Part shown: one piece after another, positions 16,014 to 25,549 of the stretch
Numbering within the stretch: the stretch's first letter is position 1
How the letters are laid out: every line of letters starts with the position of its first letter
NCBI GenBank assembly: GCA_910586125.1
Contig: CAJUHP010000013.1
Span: 1 to 64,000, forward strand
Source: an uncultured Lachnospiraceae bacterium
GTDB taxonomy: Bacteria; Bacillota; Clostridia; Lachnospirales; Lachnospiraceae
DNA: 64,000 nucleotides
Reading direction: 5' to 3'
The notes under the pieces: model-generated
Database searches by the model: none
What the model saw: only the letters and a program-made list of their open reading frames with translations
What the model was told of the DNA's origin: nothing
Position numbers and translations under genes: made by a program

Positions 16014-19000
16014 TATTCATGCACCCCCTCCGCTGAGATATCTATAGCTTCCTCCATCAGGCCCGTCAGATTGGACACGACGCCATCCAGATCCATATCT
16101 TTCTGAATGGTATTGTAATTCGTCTGTTCCAGATGAATCTCCGCTGTGGTAAAGCGGTTCACGGATTCCTGCTCGGCCAAGTCCCGGAGATATTTCAGCT
16201 CCTCCCCGCTTATGTCCATGGCGTCCGCCATCGCCCCGGTATTGGCAGCGATGTCGTCTACACCGTTTCCGATTCCCGTCATGCCTGCGTCGTAACCGCT
16301 TACATCCGTATAATCCTCCGGCTGCGGAATATCGTTGCCGAAAAAAGAACCGAGGTCAAAATTCGCAATACTCTCGTCAATTCCTTCCCCGAAGGAATAC
16401 CCGGCATCCCAGGCTTCGCCGTATTCAAAACGCTCCTTATGCCAGACGGTAGGATCGATTTTTTCCATAATCTCCTCCCCCTGCCCAAAGGTGTCATCCA
16501 CCCAGCCGGTAAGAGAATCCCGCCAGCCACTGACCGCTCCGGCCAGCTCGGTACCGAAAATCGTATCAATCGCACTGGCCAGCGATTGCAGCAGGGAAAG
16601 AATGCCGTCCACCAGATCAAAAAACAGCCGGGCAATCGCACCGACGGGATCGCTGAAAACATTCCCCAAGAAATTCGCAAAGGCCGCAATAAAATTCCAG
16701 AAAACGGCGAATAGATCAATCCCGAAATTAATCAACGCGACAAGCAAATTTCCAATAAAAGCTGCCGCGGTTGCTATTCCCCCGCAGATAAGCCCCGTTG
16801 CGGAAACCGAGGTCCCCGCAAAGTGATTCACCGCCGCTACCGCCGCGTAAAACAGCGCGATCAGCGCAATGATTAAAATGATAATCCAGACAATCGGACA
16901 AGCATACATGGCGGAATTCAATCCCCACTGTGCCGCCGTATCCGCCATCGTCGCACCGCTGAGCGCCGCATACACCGGTACCGCAAGCATCTTGGCAAAA
17001 GTCAATGCGCCCTGTGCCGCGGCAGCGGCCAACGCCGCCCCTTTTGTCAGCAGCAGCCAGCCATAATAGACAGCCAGCGCACCGGCGACACCGTAAACAA
17101 TCGGGGAAATCCATGACCAGTTCTCTTCTAAAATCCCGGCTCCGGCAGACAACAGATCAAAAATATTCAGTGTCATTCCGGCCGCAACCGTCAGCATCTC
17201 AACGGCGCCGTTTACAAGCTGCTGAAACGCTTCGCTGTTTGCGATCTCATTTAACCGCTCCAGAACCGGCTGAAATGCCATCAGGGCCGCATTCTGAAAT
17301 GAGGTCCCGATCTGTTCAAAGGTTCTCGGCATACTCTCAAACTTTTCGTTCGTCTCGTCCGCCACCGCAAAGAGGGCCGCTTTTACAATCTCCGCGGAAA
17401 TCTGCCCTTCCGCCGCCATATCCTTTAATTCCCCTTTTGACACTCCCAGATAATCGGCAATCGCCTGGATAATATTGGGGGCCTGCTCCAGAATGCTGTT
17501 GTATTCCTCGCCTCTCAGCACGCCGGATCCCATTGCCTGTGTGAGCTGCAGCATAGCCGCATCTATCCCCGCCGTCTCCGTTCCGGCAATTCGGAATTGT
17601 TTGTTGACCTGTTCCATAAAGGCAATGATCTCTTCCGAACTGCTAAACGCATCCCCGGCCATCAGACCCATCTTGGCCACGGCATCGGCTGTCGCCTGAT
17701 ATGAGCCTCTGGAACGCTCCGCAGAGAGGTAGATCATGTTCTGCAGATCTTCGGTTGTCTGTAATCCATCGTTCATCAAATTCAGACGCGCCGTTGTCGC
17801 TGTCATCTGGTCGGACATCTGTAAGACACCGGAAAGTGACTGAAAGGAGGCATAAACAGCAACCGCTCCTCCGATCGTCTGCATCAGCCGGTCCGCCTCA
17901 TCCGTCCCCTGTGCGATCTCGCGGTTGAATCGGCCCTGTTCGTCTACGTTATCCCGAATATATCTTTCCGTACCTCCTATGATCTGCGACAGGCGGAGAT
18001 AGGCTTCATTTGCTGACTGGACATCCATATTTTCAACTGCTTGGCTCATCCGTTCCTGCACCTGTACCGCCTGATCTAACTGTGACCGCAGCCGTTCCAG
18101 TTCCTCGTTTGCCGTGTTCGCCCCCATATTCAAGGGATTGCTCTCGATGGTCTGAATACGTTCTTGAATTGCCTGCAGCCGATTCTGCATTTCGTCTAGA
18201 TCCGTTACCATACCAGGCGGAAACAGATCGGTCTGCGCAGCACGGGCGGCAATCTGCTCCTGCGTCCGGTTCAACGTATTCAGCATCGCGTTGGCACTGG
18301 CAGCTTCCTGCTGAAACCGCTCCATTCCAGTTCCTGTAAATGTCTCCAACGAATCGCTGCTCCATGTTACCGGAATCTCTACCGGAGGAATATTGGAAAA
18401 TGAATCCCGGACAAACCGCTGGATATCGTTTATGTTCTCAGAGAACTGCAGATAAACGGCGTTGACCGCCTCCGTATCCGTTCCCTGCATCACCTTGTCC
18501 AGTTCCTTCTGCTGCTGAATTAACGCATCTAGCTGCCCTCTCAGCCGTTCAAAGCCCGCATTGGCGCTGTCCGTTCCCAAATTGAGAGGGTTATTCTCGA
18601 CCTGCTCTATCATCTCCTTTAAGTCCTGCAGACGGTTCTCCACCATCTGGACATCATAGGCAGCCTGCGGAGAAAGGATCTCGGCTTCGTTGGACTGCTG
18701 CGTAATGCAGTACTGGGTATCACTCAACTGACCCAGCATGGCGTTTACGCCGGCGATCTCTTGCTTTGCTCGTTCCATCCCCGTATTGGCAAACACGTCG
18801 AGTCCTTCAAACGACTGCCATTCGGCGGAAGAAGGCGGCGCCGGCAGGCGAACGGAGGAGACTCTTGACGCTTCATCCGCAGGTGGATCGATATTCTGCA
18901 GAGCCGCATCCAGTTCCCGTGCCGCCAGCGTGGCCTGAGCCAGTTGATCGCGCATCCCCTGCAAGGCCGACGTGTCCACCGGCTCATTCATCACCGACTG

Positions 19001-19105
19001 CATCTGCTCCATGGTAGAAACAGACATGTTCACCGCGTTGATCACCTGCATCAGAATACCGGTAAAATTGTCCTGCAATTCAATCGCTGACCGTATGCTT
19101 GCCAT
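16013..19105 (-). CDS. Tape measure protein
   Basis: A 1030-residue tail-length ruler. Residues 1-430 are Gln/Glu/Asn-rich coiled coil with an internal duplication (the EWQSFEGLDVFANTGMER region and the SDSLETFTGTGMERF region head two similar 250-residue blocks). The tape-measure domain (ATTARLNLMNDGLQTTEDLQ onward) follows, and at about 650-860 come several hydrophobic segments that could insert in the host membrane. The gene begins 2 bases past the end of the frameshifted chaperone frame and has GGAAGGAGG upstream. Confidence 0.93.
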   Translation of the reverse strand: MASIRSAIELQDNFTGILMQVINAVNMSVSTMEQMQSVMNEPVDTSALQGMRDQLAQATLAARELDAALQNIDPPADEASRVSSVRLPAPPSSAEWQSFEGLDVFANTGMERAKQEIAGVNAMLGQLSDTQYCITQQSNEAEILSPQAAYDVQMVENRLQDLKEMIEQVENNPLNLGTDSANAGFERLRGQLDALIQQQKELDKVMQGTDTEAVNAVYLQFSENINDIQRFVRDSFSNIPPVEIPVTWSSDSLETFTGTGMERFQQEAASANAMLNTLNRTQEQIAARAAQTDLFPPGMVTDLDEMQNRLQAIQERIQTIESNPLNMGANTANEELERLRSQLDQAVQVQERMSQAVENMDVQSANEAYLRLSQIIGGTERYIRDNVDEQGRFNREIAQGTDEADRLMQTIGGAVAVYASFQSLSGVLQMSDQMTATTARLNLMNDGLQTTEDLQNMIYLSAERSRGSYQATADAVAKMGLMAGDAFSSSEEIIAFMEQVNKQFRIAGTETAGIDAAMLQLTQAMGSGVLRGEEYNSILEQAPNIIQAIADYLGVSKGELKDMAAEGQISAEIVKAALFAVADETNEKFESMPRTFEQIGTSFQNAALMAFQPVLERLNEIANSEAFQQLVNGAVEMLTVAAGMTLNIFDLLSAGAGILEENWSWISPIVYGVAGALAVYYGWLLLTKGAALAAAAAQGALTFAKMLAVPVYAALSGATMADTAAQWGLNSAMYACPIVWIIILIIALIALFYAAVAAVNHFAGTSVSATGLICGGIATAAAFIGNLLVALINFGIDLFAVFWNFIAAFANFLGNVFSDPVGAIARLFFDLVDGILSLLQSLASAIDTIFGTELAGAVSGWRDSLTGWVDDTFGQGEEIMEKIDPTVWHKERFEYGEAWDAGYSFGEGIDESIANFDLGSFFGNDIPQPEDYTDVSGYDAGMTGIGNGVDDIAANTGAMADAMDISGEELKYLRDLAEQESVNRFTTAEIHLEQTNYNTIQKDMDLDGVVSNLTGLMEEAIDISAEGVHE

Positions 19106-19106
19106 G

Positions 19107-19750
19107 CTATCGCCTCCTTCCTTTTCTCCTGCCCTTTCCTTTTTTTCCTTCCCGCTCCATGCGTTCTTCTCGTACTTTATCGTTCTTTATCTTCTCTTTG
19201 ATCGCCGCAATCGTGAATGCCTTTTCCCTTTCATCCATCGCCAGAAAAACGGAAGGACGAATATGAAGTTTCAGGAGGGCGTAATAGGCAAAATTTGCCT
19301 CCCAGTCCCCTCCTTCAATCAGTTTTTTGCTTCTTCCACCTTTTCCTGGAAGGATACGTCAAACCCCTGGAATTTCTGTACAAAGGCGGTCAGTTCACTG
19401 TACTCGCCGGGGTCGTCTACCATACTGAGCAGCAGATCCTCCGGCGTTTTCACGCCATAGGAATCCTGCAGCTGCGCATCCAGCAGATCCGGCACGACCA
19501 CCGAAGCCGCGATCATCTTCTGCATGTATTTACCGGACTGCACTTTAGGGCGGAACAGATTGGGCTTCCCGGTAATCGGCACCTCAATGGTACACGCATC
19601 CCGAAGCTCTTCATTCTCCCTGGATGTGATATGCCGAAACTCCCACTCCAGAGGCTTCCCGTTTTCGTCGCACAGAGATTGGGTGGGGGCATAGGTTCCG
19701 TTCTTTTTGACGGTCTTATTGGCCTTCATAAATAGGCTGAATTGTGACAT
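19107..19750 (-). CDS. Tail assembly chaperone, long form by -1 ribosomal frameshift
   Basis: The XkdN-like gene (19319-19750) ends GCA AAA AAC TGA. Slippage by -1 on A AAA AAC continues translation for 71 more codons to a TAG at 19107-19109. The extension begins LIEGGDWEANFAYYALLKLH and ends in a Lys/Arg-rich tail; it has no start codon of its own and fills the 212-base gap before the tape measure gene exactly. This matches the G/GT arrangement of long-tailed phages, in which the long form binds the tape measure while the short form binds tube protein. The slip is inferred from sequence; the frequency is unknown. Confidence 0.82.
19319..19750 (-). CDS. Tail assembly chaperone, short form (XkdN-like)
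   Basis: A 143-residue XkdN-like protein (Phage_TAC family). It follows the tube gene and precedes the tape measure, the invariant position of the chaperone. AGGAG lies 9-10 bases before ATG 19750. The acidic C-terminus (FQEKVEEAKN) ends at the frameshift site. Confidence 0.88.
   Translation of the reverse strand: MSQFSLFMKANKTVKKNGTYAPTQSLCDENGKPLEWEFRHITSRENEELRDACTIEVPITGKPNLFRPKVQSGKYMQKMIAASVVVPDLLDAQLQDSYGVKTPEDLLLSMVDDPGEYSELTAFVQKFQGFDVSFQEKVEEAKN
19322..19328 (-). other. Slippery heptamer A AAA AAC
   Basis: It is in the correct zero frame (gcA AAA AAC), directly followed by the TGA stop, and the -1 frame is open for 71 codons. This is a canonical X XXY YYZ site. Confidence 0.82.
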
Positions 19751-19803
19751 GGTATTTTTTCTCCTTTATGTTTTTATCGTTTTCTTATAGGCCGAAAGCC
19801 AGT

Positions 19804-20280
19804 TCAGTTTGTCAGCACGCCCGGCATATCCTTGAATTGTTCCGGCATATCCCAGCTTTCAAAGGTACCGGAAAGATCCTCTTCCAGAACATCCTCTCCA
19901 GACAGCATCTTTGCCAGGATAAAACTGTCACACAGACAGCCCCGGTGAATGATTGTCTGCCGGCCGACGACGCTGGACGGATCTTCATTGCTTAGCTGAA
20001 TTTCAAAATACGGCATCACCCCCGTTTTCTGATAGGTGTCCGCCATCCGCCGCAGATAGGACTGGTTATAATGGGCCTTCCCGCTCCAGGTCCCGCTGCC
20101 GCCGGCCGCCTTGTGTCCCATGCCTACTCTGCCCATAATAGGTACGTCAGCGATATTGACCTCCCATTTGCTTTCAAACTCGGTCAGGCTCATGAAATTG
20201 TATCTACGTCCCTCGATCGTGATATAGCATTCCGCCAAACCACCAAATACCGCATCATTTGCGGTCATCATTGCATTCAT
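19804..20280 (-). CDS. Tail tube protein (XkdM-like)
   Basis: A 158-residue DUF2001/XkdM family protein that polymerises into the inner tube of the contractile tail. It lies directly after the sheath gene. GRVGMGHKAAGGSGTWSGKA (about 50-69) matches the family's glycine-rich loop. AGGAAGGAG precedes ATG 20280. Confidence 0.9.
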   Translation of the reverse strand: MNAMMTANDAVFGGLAECYITIEGRRYNFMSLTEFESKWEVNIADVPIMGRVGMGHKAAGGSGTWSGKAHYNQSYLRRMADTYQKTGVMPYFEIQLSNEDPSSVVGRQTIIHRGCLCDSFILAKMLSGEDVLEEDLSGTFESWDMPEQFKDMPGVLTN

Positions 20281-20295
20281 TTCTGCGCTCCTTCC

Positions 20296-21606
20296 TTATG
20301 CCACGGTTACAGCCATATACAGCTTATCCATCGCATTTACCACCGTGACCATATCTGTGACCACAACCGATTTTTTTGTGCTTCCCGGCTCGATCACCAC
20401 ATCCGCGTCCGAAAAATTTTCGATTGCCCGAATCTGCTCCAACTGCCTGTGATGCGCCACGATATCGGACCAGAGGGAAATACGCCCCGCTGCATCGTTC
20501 GGAACCACCCCCAGATATTTCGTGTTAAAAAGCACGGCAATATCGTTACCGATCTGGTCGATCACCCGAATCGTCTGGTTATCCCGGAAAAGTTCTCCCA
20601 TCGTCTCGGAAAGCGTCGTCAGCGTATTGATATCTTTTAAAACCCGAACCTCTTTTCCCACCAGATGAAACGTGAACTGACCGGCCTGAATCGCCGCTTT
20701 TAACTGACTCTGTGTGTTGGGCGTTTCCACCGTAAAAACGCCGTCATACTTCTTATTTTGATTACTCTTATTAACGGCGCATCCGGCCGAGGCGCCTGTC
20801 ACCCAGTACACCAGACCAGCTTCCCCCCATCCTTCGTCCAACACCTTATTATTCACGCTGATAACTCCCACCGAGTCCGCTTTTGCATAGTCATAAAGAA
20901 CGACCTGAAATTTCACACCCATTTCATCACGCATACGTTTGTTATAAGCAGCATACAGGGATTTTGTCGTGTCATCCGTTACGGCCACGCCCATGGTATG
21001 GAACGTAAAAGATTCTGCTTTATCCAGATACGCCTGATGATCGGCACCCGTTGTCTCCCCGTTTTCGCCGCCGGTCAGGGGAAGACCCGCCGCCGCTTCC
21101 AGCATGATTCCGGATTTCCATTTCACGAACTTATTGTCTGTCAACTCGTCTCCCTTTGAAACGGTCTGCTCATCTACCATAACCGTCCCCAGAAATGTCT
21201 TCACATCAAAGAGAGCTTCCTCATCCGCGTTTACCTGAACCGTGATTTTCAGGTCATTTCCCCGCACCCCAACATATCGAGCTTCCGCCAAATCGTTGCT
21301 GGCCTTTTTTCCGGAACCGTTCAGCCGGTACGCATAAAATGTTTGTGCGTTCCGAAACAAATCCCAAAGCCCTTTTAACTTGTCGCTGCTGCTCTTGTAA
21401 CCGAAGATCTCCAAACTATTCTGCCGGAAATCTTCATTTGTTACTTCAAAGATTTCCCCGCTCACGCCCCAGTCCAGTTCTAGGGGCATTGTTGCAATCC
21501 CGCGATTAGAGAGAGAAGCGTTTGCTGCCGATGCCGAAACGAAGTTGATATAAGTACCCGGCAACTCTTTATTCTGTGTTACAAAACTTCCGCCGCCTAA
21601 AGCCAT
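20296..21606 (-). CDS. Tail sheath protein (XkdK-like)
   Basis: A 436-residue contractile sheath protein. ELPGTYINFVSA near the N-terminus and the C-terminal core (DINTLTTLSETMGELFRDNQ and following) are the conserved sheath regions. Its presence proves a myovirus-type contractile tail. AGGTGA precedes ATG 21606. Confidence 0.93.
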   Translation of the reverse strand: MALGGGSFVTQNKELPGTYINFVSASAANASLSNRGIATMPLELDWGVSGEIFEVTNEDFRQNSLEIFGYKSSSDKLKGLWDLFRNAQTFYAYRLNGSGKKASNDLAEARYVGVRGNDLKITVQVNADEEALFDVKTFLGTVMVDEQTVSKGDELTDNKFVKWKSGIMLEAAAGLPLTGGENGETTGADHQAYLDKAESFTFHTMGVAVTDDTTKSLYAAYNKRMRDEMGVKFQVVLYDYAKADSVGVISVNNKVLDEGWGEAGLVYWVTGASAGCAVNKSNQNKKYDGVFTVETPNTQSQLKAAIQAGQFTFHLVGKEVRVLKDINTLTTLSETMGELFRDNQTIRVIDQIGNDIAVLFNTKYLGVVPNDAAGRISLWSDIVAHHRQLEQIRAIENFSDADVVIEPGSTKKSVVVTDMVTVVNAMDKLYMAVTVA

Positions 21607-21608
21607 TT

Positions 21609-21815
21609 TTATTTCACCTTACCTTTCCGATAGTCTTCCATCTTCCTCTCCACCTCTCTCATCGTATACCGTTCGCCATCAGTCAGAAGGGCCTCCAACA
21701 TATCCCTTCTGTCCCGGAAACGTGCCGAAGAGAGAAGCTGTTCCTTTGAAAACGTACTTTCCGCTTCCCCAGTATGTACGGAGACTGCTTCCGGCGTATT
21801 CTTTTTTTCTGCCAT
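21609..21815 (-). CDS. Small tail-region protein of unknown function
   Basis: 68 residues, highly charged, with STFSKEQLLSSARFRDRRDM in the middle and a basic C-terminus. Similar small proteins sit just before the sheath gene in related phages, but none has a known role. AGGTG precedes the ATG; the gene ends 2 bases before the sheath start. Confidence 0.75.
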   Translation of the reverse strand: MAEKKNTPEAVSVHTGEAESTFSKEQLLSSARFRDRRDMLEALLTDGERYTMREVERKMEDYRKGKVK

Positions 21816-21823
21816 TTTGTCAC

Positions 21824-22252
21824 CTATCCTTTCACAGAAGTCTCCGCAGAAACTCCATCCATCCTCACGACATTTTCCTCTATTTTGTAAACAAACCGAT
21901 CATAATTCACAAAGAAATGAAGAATGTCATCAACTACTTCATAGTTCCGCTCTGTCCCCCTTATCCAACTCTCGCCCACTTTCAAACATTCCAGACACCG
22001 AAACAACCGTTCTGCCACCGCATAACATTCCTCCTTCTCATGCAGAGAATCTTCTGGAAAGTACTGAATACAAAACGGATTTCTCCGGAAATACCGTTTT
22101 CCGAAAAACAGTCTGTCGGCAGGGTTCAGACACTGGATAAAAAAACAAGGCTCTTTTAAGCCTTGTGCCTTTGCTTCCCTATAAATTTCATACCCATCAC
22201 CAAACTCTGCGTGCAGAGAAATGCTGACGGCTTCTAGAATGGCGTTTATCAT
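21824..22252 (-). CDS. Tail terminator/completion-type protein
   Basis: 142 residues. ATG 22252 overlaps the upstream stop (ATGA), so I prefer it to the ATG 9 bases further up. CLNPADRLFFGKRYFRRNPFC and the aromatic, beta-rich C-terminus resemble the family annotated as phage tail terminator (DUF6838 type), and the position after an HK97 gp10-like gene and before the sheath fits. Confidence 0.7.
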   Translation of the reverse strand: MINAILEAVSISLHAEFGDGYEIYREAKAQGLKEPCFFIQCLNPADRLFFGKRYFRRNPFCIQYFPEDSLHEKEECYAVAERLFRCLECLKVGESWIRGTERNYEVVDDILHFFVNYDRFVYKIEENVVRMDGVSAETSVKG

Positions 22253-22815
22253 CTTATACACCCCTCTAAAAACTGTTTGATTCTAGCCTCCAGCATTTTG
22301 GGAGCGATCTCCCTTATTTCCTGCTCGGACATAGTAAGCATGAAGCGGCCGGGAACCCAGCCGCTGTGACTTGCTGTCCTGTGACCATATTCCACGTAGC
22401 TGGCATACTCCACCGGGTTCACGATCTCAATCACAAGAAAACCCTCATTTCGGTTGATCTGCAAAGTGTCCGCATACGCCTTCGCGTTGCTGGTCTGCAT
22501 TCCCTGCGAACCGGAGCCAGGGCTTTGAGACGTCCATCCTCTCCTTAAGGTGCCCCCCATTTTTCCGGAAGGGTTTACCTTTTTCCGATAGACCTCCCCC
22601 TTCTTATGTTTTTTGCTGTCCCGTTTCGCGATCACTTCGATTTCTTTTGAATAATCCCCTACCGGAGTACGCTTGATAACCTTAGCCAGCAGACGGGCCG
22701 CCAGCTCCTTCGCACAGGACTCCACAAAGACATCCGCCTCTTCTGCCTGGATTTTGTTTAATTGCCTCTGAAGTTTTTTCAGATCAGAGGACGTAAATTT
22801 TCCCGTTCTGCCCAT
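22249..22815 (-). CDS. HK97 gp10-like head-tail protein
   Basis: 188 residues with the gp10-type pattern: an N-terminal helix, KVIKRTPVGDYSKEIEV, then VEYASYVEYGHRTASHSGWVPGRFML. The family acts at the head-tail joint. The ATG at 22815 overlaps the previous stop as TAATG; a GTG at 22824 is an alternative start. Confidence 0.85.
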   Translation of the reverse strand: MGRTGKFTSSDLKKLQRQLNKIQAEEADVFVESCAKELAARLLAKVIKRTPVGDYSKEIEVIAKRDSKKHKKGEVYRKKVNPSGKMGGTLRRGWTSQSPGSGSQGMQTSNAKAYADTLQINRNEGFLVIEIVNPVEYASYVEYGHRTASHSGWVPGRFMLTMSEQEIREIAPKMLEARIKQFLEGCIR

Positions 22816-23198
22816 TAAGCCCACCGCTCAAACAATTCCAGAAGAATTTCTTGATGTGTTGGATACACCGCCGCTGCACCGCTGCTTTTGTAATCGGTGC
22901 TCACCTGATTCTGTCTTACCGTAATCCGGGAACCCGGCTTCACTTTGATCTCCGGAGACAGAAACAGTTTGACCGTCTGGGTTATCGCGGCAGCCGGGCC
23001 AGCAGAGCCAGCCGCTTTTACGGTTTCAAAAGAAAGCCGGCAGGGCTCGTTCTCCCAAACAATCACTTCTTCATCCTCAGACAGCTTTGTTTTTTCACTT
23101 CTTACTGTTCGATGTTCTGCAATCGTACACCGCCCCTCATACATGGCCTCCTGGGCCTGTCTGGCCGCTTTCCTCGCGGCCTCCCACGCTTTTACCAT
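22815..23198 (-). CDS. Head-closure-type protein (XkdH/YqbH position)
   Basis: 127 residues, beta-rich, with CRLSFETVKAA near the middle and ITVRQNQVSTDYKSSGAAAVYPTH near the end, the pattern of small head-closure proteins. It overlaps the connector gene start by 7 bases. Confidence 0.7.
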   Translation of the reverse strand: MVKAWEAARKAARQAQEAMYEGRCTIAEHRTVRSEKTKLSEDEEVIVWENEPCRLSFETVKAAGSAGPAAAITQTVKLFLSPEIKVKPGSRITVRQNQVSTDYKSSGAAAVYPTHQEILLELFERWA

Positions 23199-23581
23199 CT
23201 CAGACTCCTGTAACAGGAAAATTCATCCCGTCCGTGCGTCAAAAGGTAGTTCAGGAAAGCGGTCAGCCTCTGTTCCGGCGTCAAAGTACCCTCCCCAGTT
23301 GCAAACACCGTGTTGGTATCGCCCTCTTGTATCTGCTTCACCGCAAAATCTAAATCCAGCCCTGCGATCTCGTCCGGTGAAAAAGTTTTCTTTGTCGTCA
23401 GAAATTCGCCGATTGCCATATCTATAGCGATATTCGCCAGCCCGTCCGGAATGGAAGATACATGACAGTCATTTTTTATGGTGTTTTCTACCTTCTGGAT
23501 GGAGAAATTCAAAAGAACTTCATCCCCCTCCTTCAGGGCATAACCGAACGATTCCAGCCTTTCTTTTACCCGTTCCAGCAT
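23192..23581 (-). CDS. Head-tail connector (YqbG/gp6-like)
   Basis: 129 residues, mostly helical, lying between the capsid and head-closure genes as connector (adaptor) proteins do. DGLANIAIDMAIGEFLTTKK is the conserved helical region. AGGGAG precedes ATG 23581. Confidence 0.75.
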   Translation of the reverse strand: MLERVKERLESFGYALKEGDEVLLNFSIQKVENTIKNDCHVSSIPDGLANIAIDMAIGEFLTTKKTFSPDEIAGLDLDFAVKQIQEGDTNTVFATGEGTLTPEQRLTAFLNYLLTHGRDEFSCYRSLRW

Positions 23582-23593
23582 CGCGCTCCCTTC

Positions 23594-24697
23594 TTAGCCG
23601 CGGGAAATAATCCGGGCAATCGGAATCGCTTTGTGACTGATCGTTTTGTTTTCGCCGTTGCTTACCAGCGACCAGTTCTTCCCGTTTTTCAGCTCGGCAT
23701 CCGTAGGGCTGTTGGTGCGCTGCACAGCTTTCAGATAGGAAATGCCGGCCACACTTACGGCGTTGCGCTTACGGGAAATCAGAGTGTCTTCTCCGCCTCT
23801 TGTCTTTGCGTCGCGTACCATCTCATACGGAACCTTTGCCCCCACGGGTTCAAAGCCGATCGCACCCTCCCCCAAAATATATGTGGTGTATTTTGTATAA
23901 GCATCCTGCGCCAGAACGCCCTCGGAAGCCGGAACGGCTGGGACTACCTCCACGGGCATGGAATCATCCATGATAACCAGCCGTCCGTTCCACGTTCCCA
24001 TGCCGAGATCCCGTTCCATCCCTTCCGCATCCGTGTATTTCAGATACGCCAGAAGCTTCAGGTTTTCCAGGTTCGTTGCGACGGTGGAGTGGCAGATCAC
24101 CAGGCTGAACTTCTGCTTGTTATCGCCGCAGGCCTTCTGAATTGCCACGTTCAGGGAAGTGGCTCCCATGCACTGATCCGCTCCCGCCGCCTCATCCGAA
24201 ATATTATAGGTGTGCTTATCAACAAACTCCGCGTTCGCCGTCTTAATACTCCCCGTTCCGGTTGCAGCCATGGCAAAGATACCTTCGAGGAGCGCCAGCA
24301 AAGTGGCCTGATCCACGTCATTCCAATAGCGGTTGATCTGGTTTCTCACGTTCGCCATGAAATCAACGCCCCCGGTTACATCATAGGAGAAATCAGCTTC
24401 AATCCAGCCCTTCATGCGCCCATAGACGAAAACCCCCTGTTCAAAAGTATCGGTCCGCTCTGCGGTCAGATCGGTTTCCCCGTCGTAATTCAGCGCATCC
24501 CCGCCGATCAGACCGAAGAAGGGAAGAACGGCGTAAACCGTCTCGGTCTGCGAGTTGGTGACGAAGGTTTCCCGTAACCGCTGATCGGAGACGATCGCCC
24601 TGGACTCTTTCAGCTTATTTAGTTTCACGTTCGGGATAGCAGACATATATTTCCCAAACGCTTTCTCATTAAAGCTCTTTGCATCAAATTTTGCCAT
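23594..24697 (-). CDS. Major capsid protein
   Basis: A 367-residue phage coat protein with the HK97-type fold expected from the family. The N-terminal arm (to about 60) is followed by DTFEQGVFVYGRMKGWIEAD and the P-domain region, and LVICHSTVATNLENLKLLAY near residue 210 is typical of this coat family. It follows the scaffold gene by 23 bases with AGGAG before the ATG. No separate prohead protease gene is seen; systems with GP20-type scaffolds usually lack one. Confidence 0.9.
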   Translation of the reverse strand: MAKFDAKSFNEKAFGKYMSAIPNVKLNKLKESRAIVSDQRLRETFVTNSQTETVYAVLPFFGLIGGDALNYDGETDLTAERTDTFEQGVFVYGRMKGWIEADFSYDVTGGVDFMANVRNQINRYWNDVDQATLLALLEGIFAMAATGTGSIKTANAEFVDKHTYNISDEAAGADQCMGATSLNVAIQKACGDNKQKFSLVICHSTVATNLENLKLLAYLKYTDAEGMERDLGMGTWNGRLVIMDDSMPVEVVPAVPASEGVLAQDAYTKYTTYILGEGAIGFEPVGAKVPYEMVRDAKTRGGEDTLISRKRNAVSVAGISYLKAVQRTNSPTDAELKNGKNWSLVSNGENKTISHKAIPIARIISRG

Positions 24698-24720
24698 GTG
24701 TTTTGCTCCTTTCTAACAGA

Positions 24721-25317
24721 TTACTCGGCATCCGGATTATTTTCGACGTAGGCTGCCAGTTCTTCATAGGTCATTTTGGACATATCCACTTTTGTTCCCG
24801 GTTTTACATCTCCGGAGGCTCCCGGCTGGAATCCTCTCAAAGCCGGCTTTGCCTTCTTATCCGCAAACAGATACGGGTCTGACTTCTGCACCGCCGTCAT
24901 CTGCTCCTCCCATCCAGCCAGTTTGCCGTCCTCTCCCAATTTTACTTTGGTGAGGTCCAAAAGCGCGCGAACCGCCTTTGTATTCTTAGCTCCGGCTGCG
25001 GTCAGTGCCGTTTCCACCGCATTATCCAGCCTCATCTGTGCCAGCTCGGCCTTGTGCGCCTTCTCCTGATCGGCATTCTGCTGCTTCATGGCTTCGATCT
25101 GCTTTTTCAACGCCTCGTTGTCGCCTGCAGAGGCCCGCAACGTTTCTAACTGCTTGTCCCGGTCGGCCACAGACTGTTTGAGGGTTTTGTTCTCCGCCTC
25201 CACCGTATCCAGCTTTGTCTTTTGCACATACCCTTCCAACTCCTTTTCGGATTCCTTTTCCGCTTTGGCTGCCAGTTCTGCACTGATACCAAGCGCAATG
25301 AATTCCTCTTTTTTCAT
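24721..25317 (-). CDS. Scaffold protein (phage minor structural GP20 family)
   Basis: 198 residues with a long central coiled coil (about 30-100, Lys/Glu/Gln-rich), then a conserved segment (NAVETALTAAGAKNTKAVRA), then WEEQMTAVQKSDPYLF and an acidic C-terminus. The GP20 family scaffolds procapsid assembly and lies directly upstream of the capsid gene. Confidence 0.92.
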   Translation of the reverse strand: MKKEEFIALGISAELAAKAEKESEKELEGYVQKTKLDTVEAENKTLKQSVADRDKQLETLRASAGDNEALKKQIEAMKQQNADQEKAHKAELAQMRLDNAVETALTAAGAKNTKAVRALLDLTKVKLGEDGKLAGWEEQMTAVQKSDPYLFADKKAKPALRGFQPGASGDVKPGTKVDMSKMTYEELAAYVENNPDAE

Positions 25318-25352
25318 CTTGTTTCACCCTTTCCTTTCTTAAAAATCAGTAT

Positions 25353-25386
25353 AAAAAAACACTCTTGAAGGTTTCCTTTCAAAAGC
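25353..25386 (-). terminator. Possible terminator between fibre cassette and scaffold
   Basis: Read on the minus strand, CTTTTGAAAGG pairs with CCTTCAAGAG with one bulge, followed by GTTTTTTTA. Together with the terminator at 27150-27178 it brackets the fibre cassette. The rest of 25387-25549 holds only a 14-codon frame with a good ribosome binding site; I do not call it. Confidence 0.5.
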
Positions 25387-25549
25387 GCTTATTTTTGTAT
25401 GCTTGACCATTGCTGATAATTTTTGCATCTGTTTCCTTGTGATGATGTATTATCCACCGTCTAAAGCCAGTGGGTTTGCGGTAGCCATTTTTTCAAATAT
25501 TTTCGCCGTTTACACTCACAGAATTCATGTTCCGCATAGATTTTCTCCT

